From Lethocerus indicus (taxonomy: Eukaryota; Arthropoda; Insecta; Hemiptera; Belostomatidae), in the NCBI GenBank assembly GCA_019843655.1, contig JACDQD010000010.1, forward strand, positions 1,054,001-1,118,000: DNA of 64,000 bases. Direction: 5' to 3'. Positions 1 through 14,728 of this stretch are shown in pieces; the first letter of the stretch is position 1; every line of letters begins with the position of its first letter. Below the pieces are notes generated by a model. That model was given only the letters and a program-made list of their open reading frames with translations. It was not told the origin of the DNA and did not search any database. A program made the position numbers and the translations under genes.

Positions 1-449
1 TGTTCTAGAAAGAAGCAGCGGAGCAATTATTCCGTGCCGGTCTTCGCCCCGAAGGCCGGGCTAAAATCTGCTCGCACGAATTCGCCTACGGGGTTGCGTG
101 GCGGGAGAGATAACGAGATAACGAGCCGGGGGATGGATATGTGGGGAAAGGTTCGGAATAGACCGACCGCAAATCGGTTAGAGACGATGCGGACACACTG
201 CCGCTCCTATTTCACTATAAAGTGTTTTCGAATACTTAATTAAGTTTCATAAACAGCGATTAAACGGATTTTTCCAGATTTTCCTCGCCTGTAAAGTGGC
301 TTAACAAAAAATATTTCTTTTTCGCGAAAAACTCTTCTCGAAACTAGTACTCGTAATGCACGATTTGCAATACTGAATATTACTTTACGATTAATATTTC
401 TTTTTATCTTTCCTCCCTCGCAGATTCGCTCTCTTCTTCTTCTCTAACG

Positions 450-697
450 GAAAAAAATATTTAATATACTTGTTTTGTGGTCTGCTAGGGTTTGTTCGTC
501 AGTAGCTGTGTCAGTCGCTGTTAGCACTTTGTGTTTTCGGATGTACTTCCCAGTTGACAGTGAGGATGCCGAAAACATCAAAGGCTAACAGTGACTGACA
601 CCGCTACTGAAGATGGCGAGCAGACGAAACCGGTCTAGCAAAAGACCAAACCGGCGAGAGGAGACAGAAACATCACGAAACTACAGAAAAAAATATT
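450..697. mobile_element. Hammerhead hairpin element, copy 1, with 12-bp TSD
   Basis: A partly palindromic element (462-685) is bounded by a perfect 12-bp direct repeat, GAAAAAAATATT, at 450-461 and 686-697. The right arm has the family core (CTGAAGATGGCGAGC, then GAAACCGGTCTAGC). The left arm is a shortened inverted copy: its complement reads GCTACTGACGA and then CTAGC, with stem II and GAAA deleted. The left end carries the family tail (ATATACTTGTTTTGTGGTCTG). The long target duplication fits retroposition better than a cut-and-paste transposon. I see no open reading frame of its own. Confidence 0.8.
603..639 (+). ncRNA. Hammerhead ribozyme motif, probably weakened
   Basis: Stem I is GCTA (603-606) with TAGC (636-639). 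The core CTGAAGA is at 607-613, GAA at 626-628, and stem III ACC/GGT ends in a GTC triplet (633-635). Stem II is damaged: GGC faces GAC, so one of three pairs is lost. An extra T sits between the core and stem II, as in all family members. Confidence 0.55.
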
Positions 698-1264
698 CAT
701 TTCTACAAGAGACGAGGAAACAACAAAAGTAGGTTCCTGGTTTTTGTAGTGTCCTGTCTCTTGTAGAAATTGTATTTATTTTTTCTATAGTATTTTTTGT
801 ATCCTTTTTTTGTCTGGCGTAATTGTTTTCGAATAAAAAATTAAAAGCAAAATAAATATCGTGCTCGTGTCACCGATTCCAGAATCAATATATCATTTAG
901 GGATGATGACTTAAGTAGGCATCCGTAGATCACTCCGTTAACGCTTTTCCGAGAAAACTGAAGAATTATTTTCCCACGAGCGCGGCTTTAGTGAAATCGG
1001 TGGGGCATTAACCGGTCCCGGACAGCCGTGAAATGCGGCCCCCGACGTTAGAATTTGTAAGTTGGCCTTGTCTCGGTTGAGAAGGCTTCACGGCTTCATC
1101 CCCCACCCCCCGCCCCTAGCGTTCCCTCCGACCCCGGCCGAATAATCGAATAATGTGATCCGGTGAACAGAGAGCCGGCGCCACCCTCTCTAACGCGCCC
1201 CCACGCTACATTACCCGACACGAAACCGCCCCCACCCCTATAGATAGACTTTCCCCCCTTTCCG

Positions 1265-1490
1265 CCAACAATTTTTCCGCATCGTCTCGACGATCGGGGA
1301 AACCGCCGATTTTACGGTAATTTTTCCAAAACTGGACCACCGGCATACCGTCAAGGGATGAGACTAATTTATAAAATATTATTTACAATTTTTTTTTCAC
1401 CCCAATTTTTCGGCAGCGTCTCGACAATATGGAGATAAGGAAGGCGTCATACTGTCGAGGAATGAGACTAATTTATAACAAAATTTAAAA
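1265..1490 (+). repeat. Diverged direct duplication of about 110 bp
   Basis: Two neighbouring segments share the same order of words. One has CAATTTTTCCGCATCGTCTC ... TACCGTCAAGGGATGAGACT. The other has CAATTTTTCGGCAGCGTCTC ... ACTGTCGAGGAATGAGACT. Both end in AATTTATAA. This is a local tandem duplication that has diverged. There is no coding potential. Confidence 0.6.
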
Positions 1491-2216
1491 TTTAAAATAG
1501 AATATTTGATTCCATAAATATTATAGCGGCGATATATTAGGTGTCAACAAGGAATCAACAATATGATAAGATGTATTTTGGCCTTGAGGAATTCTTCAAA
1601 AAATTTGCCGGAAAAGTGGCAGAGAGTTGTCTATAATATTGGTAGATTAATAATTAAAGTTTCGTTTTTAGCAAAATAAAATGAATTCCAAAGTCAAAAT
1701 GTTGATTACTTTTGGGCACCCCTAATATGTAAAACAAATGTTCACCATCGTCTTGTTATTTGAAAGTGGACTTTCTTTCGGTCCTCTTTTTGAGGATTTT
1801 CTTTGATTTTCTATCGCACTGTTACCGGTTGCATCGAGTAATTCGCATTATTAATTACCTCAAATTAATCACGTGGCTCTTTCATAATGCAATTGAAGGG
1901 AATATCAGATTTTCGTCAGTGGTATTTACGCATTTTTCAAATAAAATCCTTGTTCCGTTCGATAAGTTTATAATCGTAACGACCGGTTCATCGTCGCGGC
2001 CACCGCAAGAGACTTTCCCGCAGTTTTTCCGCATGGCGGTTTCCCAAGACCGGGACATGAGCTTGCATGCGACCGCTATGGTAATTTATAAATAATGGAT
2101 AGAGTATGTGTGTGCGCCCGTGTGCATGTGTGCGGGGGGGGGGGCGCTCGTGTGTTCCACACACCGGACGTTTCTCTTAATTAAATTCCGATCGGTATCT
2201 GTGCGCCGGCCGATTC

Positions 2217-2400
2217 GGGAGAGAGAGAGGGTGAGAGAGAGGGAGGGAGGGATGGAGGGAGTGTGAGAGGGAGAGAGAGAGAGGGTTAGGAGGGACCCGT
2301 TTTAACCCCTTCATAATCCGCCCCAAGTGTGCGTGCTTGTGTACTTCAGTACCGTTTTGTGCGTGTGTTAGTTGTGTGTGTGTGTGTGTGTGTGTGTGCG
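2217..2400. repeat. GA-rich tract followed by a GT microsatellite
   Basis: Runs of GAGAGAG and GGGAGGGAGG cover 2217-2287, and a GT repeat covers about 2370-2398. Simple sequence only. Confidence 0.9.
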
Positions 2401-3712
2401 AGCGAACCGCCCCCGCCCCCAATTAGCATTTCCTATATTTGCCAGTCACGCTAACCTTCAAAGTGGAGAATGAAAAGCTGGAGAACTTTTGTATATTTTG
2501 AAAAAAAAAATCTTTCTCTTTTTCCAATGCCGGCCGAATGGAAAATTTATTGTCCGCCGCGTGTGCGTTAATTTCCTCCCCCCCCCGTAGGTATTTCACC
2601 CCCTGTCCGACCTTTTCTTGGGGCGGAAAATCATTGGCCTATTCCGTTCTTTATATTTGTGATATGGAGCTATTATAAGTGTGCCCAACGTTACTGGGGT
2701 AAAGTCCGCGCGGTTCGAGTTAAGCTGAAATGGGGACATTATACATGGTAATTGGTTCGCCGGAGGTTCAATTTGATTTTTTCCCCGCGCAAGACCTCGC
2801 TCATAGACTGCTAATTGGCGGACAGGGGTGTAAATGCCCCCAAAGATATCGCGAAATAGCCAAACAAAATAAAACACACAAATAAAACTAATAGTATGCC
2901 GTAGAACTGAGCCCATCGTTCGTGTCAGGATAATGAACGTATTTACGACTTAAATTCAATGGAAAAACCGTGCGAAAAACAGGAGGTGAATTTCGTTTTT
3001 CCCCCCACGTCCGAAAATTAATCTTCCCACGACGGCGGATATTTTTACGGGGCTAATTCTTTATGATTAGAGGGGGTGAGGGGATCCATTTAAGGGTTTT
3101 TTTTGCCCGTTAAATCCCGGGTCCGGGTCACCTGATCCCGCGGGCGTCATCTACATATATAACACGTGTCGCAACCCCAACGCTCCCCCTACCCCTTCGC
3201 GGGCAGCAATTACCCCTTGGGGCTATTACAACGGGGGTACTTTTTGTCCCCGCCGGCCGGTGTGTTTTTGAGGCAGACGGAAGGGTCGGAAAAAGGAGAC
3301 GGGCTATGTGTTGCGCCCCCGTAAACCGACCCTAAACCCCGGTCCTAAGTTGTGTAATTGATGAAGGGGGTCGAGCCAACGGCTTCACCGGATTTGCGGT
3401 CCTATATATATTTTGTGCATAGCGGAAATTACAATAACGAAACGTTACGGAGGTAAATGCCCTTGCGTTTGGGCGCTTACAGAAATTCCGTTCGGTGTAA
3501 GAAGGGACTAAAGTGTATTTAACCGGGCGGAGCAGTGTATCTATCGGTAGCCGGGTGGTATAGGGCTCGGTGTCGGGTCCCGCCCTACAGTTATCAGAGA
3601 GCGCCGGTCCAGAGGCCCATTCAGGGATATTAGCGGGTACACAATGCCCTGTGTACACTACGGGGGCCTCGTCTGTAGTGTTCCCGAGGGAGAGTGATTG
3701 ATCCAGCCCACA

Positions 3713-3731
3713 CACACACACACACACACAC
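3713..3731. repeat. CA microsatellite
   Basis: About nine CA units. Confidence 0.9.
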
Positions 3732-6700
3732 TATAGCCGGAGCCTGTAATGTCCGGGCGGCCATAATCCCTAGGACAAACTGCCTTCCGACGGTCGAGCT
3801 CAACCAATAACTATTTCTCTCCGGGCTTTGGCCCATCAAATTTCCTCCGTTCGGCCGCAGATCTCTCCCTAACCAACGACCACCACGTACGGCTGTACCT
3901 CGCAGATAAATAGACTGGAGAGAATATTCTGGAAACCGGCTTTTCCGGTTTTCCTTAGACAATTCTGTGCAATGTTATTCTGAACGAGTGGACCGAGAGA
4001 TAACTCCCACCCTAAGTCAGCAGACAACACCTTGGACCTTGGACAGGGTGTTTTGTCTTATTATACCTAACAAAGGATTGTTGGGGGTTAGGCTAGAAGG
4101 GGGTTAGGAACCGGAGAGAGTCACTTTCGTGATGATCCCTCGAGGGATCGATTACGACCGCATGATGATTGGTACGTATGCGTGCGTGTGTGTGTGTGTG
4201 TGCTTGGTAGTTTGTCCGTCTAGAACTTGGTCGGGCGAAGTCGGTTGGGAGAGCTTTTGGACCTAAGTCAAACAGAGAGGAGGTTGAGTACGCCTCGGGG
4301 GTTGAGTATTGGTGGGGTGTAGAGGGGATGGAGAGGCCCTGAGGGCATTAAACCGTGCCCTGTTACTAACACATACACTACTATATACTAACCTATAATT
4401 CTATACACCAAGTTGGAGTTCAATTATTTAATATAAGATACCAGTTTGGTTGTTCGCCAGGGTTAGTAACAGCGCTGCACTAATAGTAACAATGCCTCAA
4501 CGCCCATCCAACGCATCCTTACATTCCACCTTATCACAAGACCCAATATTGAAACGCATTAGATATTTGTCCGAAATTATTAATTATTTCGTTCGCTAAA
4601 ATCTATCGGTAAATTGAGTAAATGAACGCCCATTACCGATAGTCTAAAAGCCACAGAAACTGAGTGTTGTTGGGATAGGATCGCCTAGTTGAAAATCGAG
4701 GGCTAATTCGTCCGAATAACTGCTCAATTCAATTATTACCGTCGCATTAGATTGTGCTAATTATTTACTAGTAAATAAACATAGAAACGTATTGTAATTT
4801 GGTCCGCGCGTGTGCGTGGGGAGGGGGGTTCGTGCGGGCGTTATAATTAATTTATCGCCAATCAATTGCAGGCTCTCCAATACAGAAAATTCAAATAGGT
4901 CCACTATACAGGTTTATCCTTTGTGTCATCCATTGTGTTCACCCCTTTTGTCCGCACACCAACGGCGGTCAGATCCGTCCGATAAACGAGTTTATATAAT
5001 CGCAATCGCAATAATAATAATATTAATATTGATAGGATTAAACGCGGAAAATGATACAGCCCCAATTAATACACTGTGACTCGTATTGCATTTATATTGT
5101 CGGTGACATGCCGCGTTAATTTCATCGTTGCCGTCACAATTTATAATTCGGAATTTGATATTATCCCATCGGAATTTTTATGCTCTCATAATTCGGGATA
5201 TCAGTCGGATTATATTAATAGCGTTTCTCTTTTAAACTTTAATTTCGATACAATTTTTAAAATTATATTTAGTGACAGTGCGATTTGATAACACAAGGGT
5301 AGTTTTGATGGTATTCTGATATTATTTCAACGGAAATTTTGATACTATTAAATGGAGGAAATGGCAGTCGGGTCCACTGGGACAAATGAATTTCTATAAT
5401 AACAATATTAATAGGATTCAATTCGAATGTAATACGTGCCAAACGCACATTTAATACACTACCGAGTTACATTTATTCCCCCGTTTGTTCATCGTTAGTA
5501 TCATAATTTATAATTGGGAATAACTTGTTCCTCCGGAATTTTGATTTAATTACAGGAGTCGGACGGCTCGTTGTATCTACACAACTCGATACAGTTGTTA
5601 ATTATTAGCCCGCCCGTAAGTAATAGCTGCGATCCGTTGTGTACATTCGGCAGGGGGAGCACAAACGGGAAATACAGATAGTGAGGGGGCAGTGCTTGCA
5701 CGTTGCTCGATGGCCCGCCGTCACGCGAAGCGCATCGCACTAACGCAGAAATCGCAAGAATTGAAGGGTTGAATTGTGTTGCGGGTTAGAATAACTGGGG
5801 AAACTCTCAGGAATTTTCAACTGTATTGCGGGTTAACATAGTTGGAAGGTAACAGGCGTTAATTTCTTTTGGAAAAAACTTCCTTTAATAGTTCGTATCG
5901 CTTCTGCTGGCCCAGAATAACATTAGGGGGCATGGAAGGGGACAAGTGTCCACCAATGCGGTGGGCAGATAAAAGCGCCTGAAATACGACAATCCGCAAA
6001 GAGTGATAAGATTCGAGGGTGAGATTGAATCCGATTCGTAATTGAGGTCATCGATCCGTGAATGCGTTTCGAAAAGCCTAGTTTCCGCCGAGGGGATTTC
6101 GAAATCTGAAAGGGGTGGGGAGGGTGAACTGGCAGTGACGTCACACGAACCCACGCTCGTACGGACCGGCGGTGACGTCACGGTCGGTACAATCCCGACT
6201 GTCGTTTTTACAGGCAAATGCAGGAAATTCAATTCGAGAGCGCTACACATTTAATTGGTAATTAGGGAAGTTCCAATCGTTGTATTCGTTGACGATGAAT
6301 TCCCCTAATTAAGGAGGCCACTAGGTACTGCGGATACTATTATTGCCTCAGGGATAGGAAGAAAGTATTAGAAGTTGTAAGATAATGCAACTATCTGGTT
6401 CAACCGATGATGCTCCAATTCTAGGCCCTATTGGAACGGTTTTTACCCTATCCTTCCGGGGATTATATCCCAAATCCCTATTAAAGAAATTTTTGTTATT
6501 ACCGTTTGTTCGATACCTCAAAATAACGGAGAGTTGTTAATGACATTATTGTCGCTTCCGGTAAATATTCGTTATCAATTTTTTATTCGGCCGAGCGTAT
6601 CAATTATCCTTTTTACGGTGGGCGTTTTTGATCCCCCCCGACGGGACTTCAAAGGGGTTGGGGGCGGTGTCGCAGGCGGAAACCAGAAATTAAATTTTAC

Positions 6701-7454
6701 GCGGGACATAAACCCCCACTCGCGGTCCGAGCCCCGAACAGCCGTTAAATCCCCGGACCGCGGGATACGGGAATTCGGCTAACGCCCCGCCGCCGGGAGA
6801 CGGATAACGGGAACCACCGACCGAAAATAAAACCGGGGACACACTAACGCGATTTAAACTCGCTCAATTATGCAGAAAGAGAAAAACCGTACCCGTTTTT
6901 CACCGGGGCGTGGGGGTGGTCGGGGAAAAAAATGTCCCCACCCCACCCCGCAATATAAAATCGACCGAATAATGAGTCTAATCCATTTAGAAGGGTGGCC
7001 GTTTTTGGCCGTGTTTTGTTGTGTTTGTCCCTCTTGGTCTCTCTCTCTCCGGCTCTTTTTTTTTTTTTAATTCTTCTTTGTTTGGTTGTTGATAGCGCAC
7101 TGGGCCCTGTAATCGGTACCGTTTTAATTTTTCAGTCCGCCGGCGCGGGCGACCGGTAAATTTTGTTGTCGGAGAAAAATGCAGCGTGGCCCACGTTTTC
7201 ACCCCCAATCCCCGCCGGTTTTTTCCACGGCTGATTCGGCGCTATTTAGGACAAACACGTAGCGCAGAGATACAATGTTGGTTTGAGGGGATACGTTTTT
7301 TTTTAACTTCTTTTTTATTGCAGAATCAACAATCGAGACATAGGATTTAAGTTGAGCTGACTTGCTATTCTAAACGGAGAAGATCTCTGGGACACGGCGG
7401 TGTTTAAGCCTTCGGGGACGACAGAGATTTATGAAGAATGCGATTGGAAAAACA

Positions 7455-7515
7455 CCGTGAAGCATTGAGGACGGTTTAGAGGACTTTCGATTGGAATATT
7501 GAGAGCGAATGCCAA
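7455..7515 (-). mobile_element. Short LINE (Jockey-type) fragment
   Basis: The segment resembles, in reverse complement, the LINE C-terminal region at 28.3 kb. Compare GCATTGAGGACGGTTTAGAG and CTTTCGATTGGAATATT with the LINE's antisense words GCATTAAGGATGGT and CTTTTGATTGGAATTT. Similarity fades on both sides, so this is an old, truncated remnant. Confidence 0.4.
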
Positions 7516-10500
7516 CCAGAAGTAAGAATGAACTATTGAAAAATATAAGTAGACGCGTCGAGGCCCAGGGGGTGTAATTTTCGTGCGTTCCCGGCCCTGA
7601 ATTCTTCGTTGTTATCTGTAGGGGGGAACAAAAGTTTCCAGTTTGTTTGTTTCGAGTAAACGACAATTGTAATTTAGCTGGGGCAGGAGGAGACTCGCTT
7701 TTCAAAAGCGCCGGTGAAATACAATGGAAACAATGGCCCTCCATCTGATACATGCCGCCGTCATTACAGTGCTTTATTTGTAATTAAGTTGATTGTAGAT
7801 ATAAATCCTTCTACTTGCGGTATCGCTAGCACAATGGAGGGACACCGTCGCTCCTACACTTTTGCCCGCATCGTGAATATAACACAGTTAAAGATTTGCT
7901 TTCAAACTGTCCGGCGACTGATTTTTTAAAAATTGAAGGTCCGAATTAAATGATTACCTCTTCACCGTATTTGAAAATAATCAAATTTTACGAAAAACAG
8001 TGGAAACCATGGACACATGTGGAGGTATATTAAACAGTTTTGAAAACAACAAAAAATCTTTCAAAATTCTTGGTGAGAGGAGAAAATGTGTGGTAATTGT
8101 AAAAAGAAAACCTATTGGACATCACCAAAATTAATTCAGATCGTAAAATCGGCAAAAATCTATTTGAAAAACTCTGGAATATATGTTGAAATTGTGATAT
8201 TCACCTATTCTGTCCATTTGAATTTTTTTTTGTAAGCGTGATTGATTATTTTCAATGAATTAAAAAAAAATTTACGGTTTTCGTAGATTCTCAGGCGTAC
8301 TCCCTAATTCATTTTCTAAGAATTTTACCAGCGTCCTCAATTTTAAGGAATGATATTTTCACATTTCTAATCAATATTGGTAATTATTGACCGCCTATTT
8401 TGAATGCTCTATGCTTTTCAAACATTACTATTTTTTCCACAAATTCCACGATTTTCAATATCTCATCTCATCAAATTACCTAAAATATTTTGAATCAATT
8501 TTCTCCACGATTTTCAAAAAGGTTGAACCTCAACGGCAATATTGTCGTTTTCATATTTCCACCGATTTTCGCGATCGAGCGGCGAATATAATTTAATTCG
8601 GTCGATCCCCCCCGTGCTGTGGAGGTTTGCGGGATGGATTTAAGGGGCGGAAAAACCACCCTCGGCCGCCCCAGCGCCAGTTGACATTTTCGAGAAAGCC
8701 GAATTAACCGAGGGCGGAGGCTGTGATGGCCGATCAAACTTCCTTCAAATTAGGGCCCCCCCCCCTTTTCCGGTTTCAACTTCAATTAGTGGCCCCGTCA
8801 CACTTTACGATTTAATCGCAGTTATCGACAAAAAATATTTTTTAAAATCTTGACGGCTTTAAAAAGAAAAGGGCTTATTATTCGGATTTACGTCCCTTGT
8901 GTCCTTTTAATAAAATTATAAAATATAATTCAGTATAATTATATTGCACAGACACAAACACTATAAAGAGTTGAAGAGTTGTTTTTTATTTAGTGTTCCT
9001 TATTCATTAATTTTAATACTTTCAAATTTAAAAGTCTACTTTTGAGGGAATATTTATATCTAATTGTCTTCGTTTATCTTAAAATTTCCTAAGTGGTGAA
9101 TATTTGTTAATACACGTCCAAATTCTAAATACGAAGTCAACGTCTCAGCAACATCGTCCCCGATTTCCACCGTCGTTTTTCAACAGTGCGGATGATTTTC
9201 CGGAATATTTCTCTCGTAAAAAGTCCTGGCCAGGTAAACCTGCGCTACAAGCCCGAACTTCTGGCCTAAACACTGTGTACCGTTCGATAACCTTTCTTCG
9301 GATCTGTCGTAAACAGACCGAGAACGGTCGATTGGCTATTTATTAAAACGGGGAGGGAGGGGAGGTGGTGGTGGATTTGAATCCAGTTAGAGGCTAACCG
9401 GAACATCCTCGTATCAGTGTCAGTGTCAGTGTCACTTCCAATTTGTCAGGCCCCGATTTCCATGCGGCGGCGGCGGCGGGGAGGAGGAGGGGTTGAAGTG
9501 AGCGAGCCGGATTAATAGAGCGCGATACGCCGGACAGGTGCTAGGGGATGGAGGGTGAAGAGGTGGGGGGTGGGGGGTGGGGTACGTTTCCCAATTGATC
9601 GCCCCATTATTACGGCCACGGACGCGGTACGTATCACTTAATTACCGCGTGAAATGAATCCGACCGCAAGCGGGAAAATTGACTCGACGGGGGAATAATG
9701 GGGGCTGCGGGAAACTCGGGGTCGAATAATTGATAATCGCGGCAGAGCGCATTACAGACGGTGGCGGCGAAAATTACGGACACATGCATATATAAAACTT
9801 TATTTTCGAATACCTGTTTTGAGACTGTGGAATACGGCGGGTTCGGTTTTTACAGTAAGTACGGCGCACCTGATGCTAACCCGCACAACTGTCGTGTATT
9901 GCGGGCGTAGTATCGGGGGAAAAATTAATATAATTAAATTTTAATTAATTAAATCAACTGGCAGTATTGAGAGCAACACTTTCTCACATCCGGATGAAAT
10001 ATACTTCGTTCAGCTCGGCATTTGTGAACTGTTTTTTAAACCGGATTTTCCTTCTGCTCATTACTCGAACGCGATCCGATGACAACGGCGTATATACGCA
10101 GTGCAAACACCGCCAGAGGCACAGAGCGTCATAACCAGAAACGTCTAACTGTGAGTCATGGGCCGGAAGAGGGAACATCGGCTTTCTAATTGGCAGTGAA
10201 CATTCATTAGAAACGGTACGGGCGTGGGTGGGTAATAGAGGCTATTGCACATAAGCCGGGCTCCGGCTTCGGTTAAGCCCGCCTCCACCGGTCCCCCAAT
10301 TACCCTAAATCCATCTCGGCAGGGACCCTCTAAATTAAGCACGCCATCAATCTTTAATTTGCTCGACACACAGGCGGGCACTGGCCCGCATAGTCTGAAC
10401 ATATTCTGAAATTAAACGCTTCGGCTTCGGCCTTTAATTATTAAACGCACCAAACCGAAAACAGTGAATTTCCTATCGGTATTAATTTTTGGTTAGGCAT

Positions 10501-11400
10501 CCGTTAGAAATACCTAATCATCTCCGCCGGCAGATAATGAAGTGGGCCCATCGGGTAATTACCGGGCGTTAACCGGCGACCCTTATTCGTGTGGCCCACA
10601 CACGCCCCCCCTATCCAACTACCCTTAAATCCGAGCGCACAACCTGAATTATTTTAATACCACCCCTTTGCCCTTGTCCGATACTCCGCGTTGGATGCAA
10701 TTTAGCGGAAAATACTTACTGGATAAAAAAATATACTATGACTATATAATATCGGTTTTTATATAATGTACAGTCCTGTACAAAAAAATAAACCTAATAT
10801 TCAATTAATTGTCTCTTACACGAGTATTTCATAGATTGGCCTCCTGCCATCATCAGTAGTGGGTTAGGATCGATGTCCCGAAAGGGTTGGTGTATATAAT
10901 TTGATTAGTAATAATTTTCCTCTTGCGTAGAGGATTGTGAAGCTGAAAAATGACAGAGCTAAAACGTTTAAAAATAAAAGATAACGGGTAAAATATTTCC
11001 TCGCAAACCGATTGTTTTCCGGCGCAGAGGGTTGAAAACTAGGATCTGAGCAGCGATCGAGACCGGTCGGTCTGTTTATTCGATAGTGGCCGGCATCGAA
11101 TAACCGGCGGGGGTTTAATTTTAATTTGAAGAACAGACCGAGCTTGGGCGGGGGCCCAACGGGGCAATATTTGAGAGGAGGCCGGTTATACCAATTAGAG
11201 GGCGGTGCCGGTACAGCTGGCCCCGGTATCATACCCCAGCAACGGCACCTCGCACACCGACCGTTACCCCCCAACCATCCCCCCAAAACCTCATCAAATA
11301 CAATTGCCAGAATCTGAATTTTCAATTATCATATGAACTCGCGTAAACCATTATTAACTGACTCCAGACATGTATATTTTCCATTTTTTTATAAAATTGG
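7516..11400. other. Gene-free region
   Basis: AT-rich DNA with GC-rich islands near 8.6-8.8 kb and 9.4-9.7 kb. A short dispersed repeat lies at 9852-9915. No conserved exon was recognised on either strand. Confidence 0.55.
9852..9915 (+). repeat. 65-bp dispersed repeat, copy A
   Basis: Shares the words TACGGCGCACCTGATGCTAA, CCCGC, GTGTATTGCGGGC and TAGTATC with copies at 32640-32700 (+) and 44509-44575 (-). The CCCGC and GCGGG blocks face each other and could form a stem. Confidence 0.65.
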
Positions 11401-11409
11401 AAAACAATG

Positions 11410-12150
11410 AGTGTACACAAAAATAACAGTTGGGGTCTATAATTCTGAATGCCTAAGTTTGATCAATTTATAACCCACTACATTTGGAAAACTTTAGTTT
11501 TACTAACGTCTTTTTTTTGTTTATAGTGCACCCAGTTTCTTAGACTATTTTGCACTCGTTTTCGCCGTATATATTTTTGTTTCCATGCTTTGTTAAATGT
11601 TTATATCGAGTTGTATATTTTTCATCTTCTAAAAATCGTAGTAGTGTCTTTATTGATTCGGCTGTATTATTTAATATTGTTTCCAGTGTTCTCGGTATTT
11701 GTGTCGGCCACTATTCATTGTATTGGGGGCATCTTTCCAGTATAAATTGTACTGTTAGTCTTGTGGGTGTCTCTTTTACTGTTAGTAAAAGGTATGCGTG
11801 CTATGTGACCTGTTCTTAGTCTGTTCAGTGCGATTTGTTGTCTGTTCGTGCCTACTGGGGATTCCGAGTATATACTGTCTGTTTTAATGGTTCTCAGTTT
11901 ATTACCAAGTACGGTTATCCAATCGTCATTTTTCCAGGTTTCTTTTATCTTTTTATGTATTCTGTGGCTATTTGTCTTTTCCAGTCCTGTCTCTATTGTA
12001 GTCTCAAGTTAGTTGTTTCCTTTACTAACGTCTCAAACGCTATTTGGCCCAGATAATAACAAATGAGGAATATAAGAGAAAGTGCAACAGACAGTTGAAA
12101 TATCCACTCGGTTTTTTCGACTTAACCCAGACCGGTTTCGGCCAGCGTCA
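11410..12150 (-). pseudogene. Degenerate non-LTR retrotransposon (RNase H / C-terminal part)
   Basis: The minus strand translates, with stops, to text typical of the RNase H end of LINE polyproteins: ETWKNDDWITVLGNKLRTIK, then ALNRLRTGHIARIPF, and further on a diverged C-terminal tail. The order (W..KLR.IK followed by L.RLR.GH) is that of I/Jockey-type elements. Several in-frame stops show it is dead. Near the upstream side (12120-12145) is a GAAACCGGTC word on the minus strand, like part of the hammerhead family, but without the rest of the core. Confidence 0.6.
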
Positions 12151-12411
12151 AAGAATAGAGGGCGGCGCGCCTAGAAACTGTTGTACAACTGTTTTATATA
12201 ATAGACTGGGGAGAAAATTGACAGGAATCAAGATTCTAGTTGTCAGCGATTTAGGAATCGGATCGGCGTTTAAACGGAGGCCACTGTTTTGCCCCACCGA
12301 ACCGTGGAGCGCTTAATTGTGCGAATATAACCGGCATGAATTATTCATCAGCTGCAGGCACCGGCCCCACCCTCCCTCCCTCCATCCCTTATCTCTCCTC
12401 TGCCGCCCCCT

Positions 12412-13750
<1,339 letters not shown>

Positions 13751-13752
13751 AA

Positions 13753-13756
<4 letters not shown>

Positions 13757-13808
<52 letters not shown>
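13757..13808. repeat. TA microsatellite
   Basis: About 26 TA units immediately left of an old hammerhead-element fragment. Confidence 0.95.
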
Positions 13809-13809
<1 letters not shown>

Positions 13810-13810
<1 letters not shown>

Positions 13811-13908
13811 GCTACCATTGATGGGGAGAAGCCAAAACCGTTCTAGCGTAGGACTATATTGCCAGAGGCGATATTTTCATACCCTCACGACTACCAAACA
13901 GATAATCT
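13810..13908 (+). repeat. Old fragment of the hammerhead hairpin family
   Basis: Reads GCTACC, TTGATGGGGAGAAGCC, AAAACCGTTCTAGCGTAGGA, in the same order as the intact family. GCTA and TAGC of stem I are preserved, but the core and the GTC triplet are mutated (GAAA to AAAA, GGTC to GTTC). The right end ACCAAACAGATAAT resembles the family tail. Confidence 0.45.
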
Positions 13909-14462
13909 GTTCCCGTATTGTAACCGTCAAGAGCAGAAGGAAAAACATTGCTTTTGTCAATGAGCTCAGATTAAGCGGATCAATTATTTTTTTCTCGCGT
14001 TAACTAAACAGGATTAGGGTGAGGTTTATAAAGGATATAATCAAAATGTGCCGGTTGGTTTGGCAGGAATTAGCCGCGGACGAGTTGGCCCTTTGGGGCC
14101 GGCGTCCCTGCCAGAGGAAGAAAGGGGTGTGGACCACCCCAAAACTAAGTCGGGGGGAGAAACAGTCGGTAATGAATACGAGCATTATCGATTCCGCTTC
14201 TGTCGGCTGTTGTTGTCGCCGTCTGTTCTACCGTAGACGGCGGAAACCCGGCACCAGAGAGAGAGAGAGAGAGAGAGAAACCGCAAACGCGCCATTATTC
14301 AAATGCCCTGCTCAATTTGCGGATTATAAATGAGACCGATAGCGTGGCGACAGAGGGCTTCGCGCGCCTAAGTAAGTAAACGTAGTGGTGATTTTTTTTT
14401 TGAACATTTATTGTACTGTAAGTTCGTGGTGTTTCTGTCTCCTCTCGCCGGTTCGGTCTTCT

Positions 14463-14502
14463 GCTTAGACCGGGGTTTCGGCCGCTCGCCATCTTCAGTA
14501 GC
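14463..14502 (-). ncRNA. Hammerhead ribozyme motif, variant stem III and stem I
   Basis: On the minus strand: GCTA, CTGAAGA, T, GGC-GAGCG-GCC, GAA, ACCCCGGT, C, then TAAGC. Stem III has a CC insertion between ACC and GGT, which could act as a tiny loop. Stem I has an extra A after the cleavage site. Core residues are otherwise canonical. Confidence 0.55.
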
Positions 14503-14689
14503 GGTGTTATTGTCACTGTCGGCACTTTGGATGTTTTTCGTGGGGCATCCCCACTGCAGTGTTACTTTTACTTGAATGGATTAGAGGTCTAATAGATAAC
14601 TATCAAACTCGACGGTACAAGTGAAAGTAACAGTGCAGTGAGGATGCCCCAGGAAAAACATCCAAAGTGCCGACAGTGACAGTGACACC

Positions 14690-14728
14690 GCTACTGAAGA
14701 TGGCGAGCGGCCGAAAAACCGGTCTAGC
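14690..14728 (+). ncRNA. Hammerhead ribozyme motif with two extra A residues
   Basis: GCTA (14690-14693) pairs with TAGC (14725-14728). The core CTGAAGA and stem II GGC/GCC are intact. The GAA run is expanded (GAAAAACC), placing two extra A residues at the junction with stem III. Triplet GTC at 14722-14724. Confidence 0.55.

Larger units (their letters stand above)
698..7454. other. Gene-free region with microsatellites
   Basis: No exon or protein family was recognised. It holds the 110-bp duplication at 1265-1490, GA- and GT-rich tracts near 2217-2400, CA and GT tracts near 3713-3731 and 4180-4202, and alternating AT-rich and GC-rich stretches. Open frames here are short, lack recognisable domains, and several run through microsatellite DNA. 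Confidence 0.6.

Noticed and set aside
14295..14525. Recurrent peptide LLKMASGRN...RREETET in several places
   Set aside because: It is the translation of the hairpin element arms. The conservation follows the ribozyme and arm sequence, and frames break between copies.
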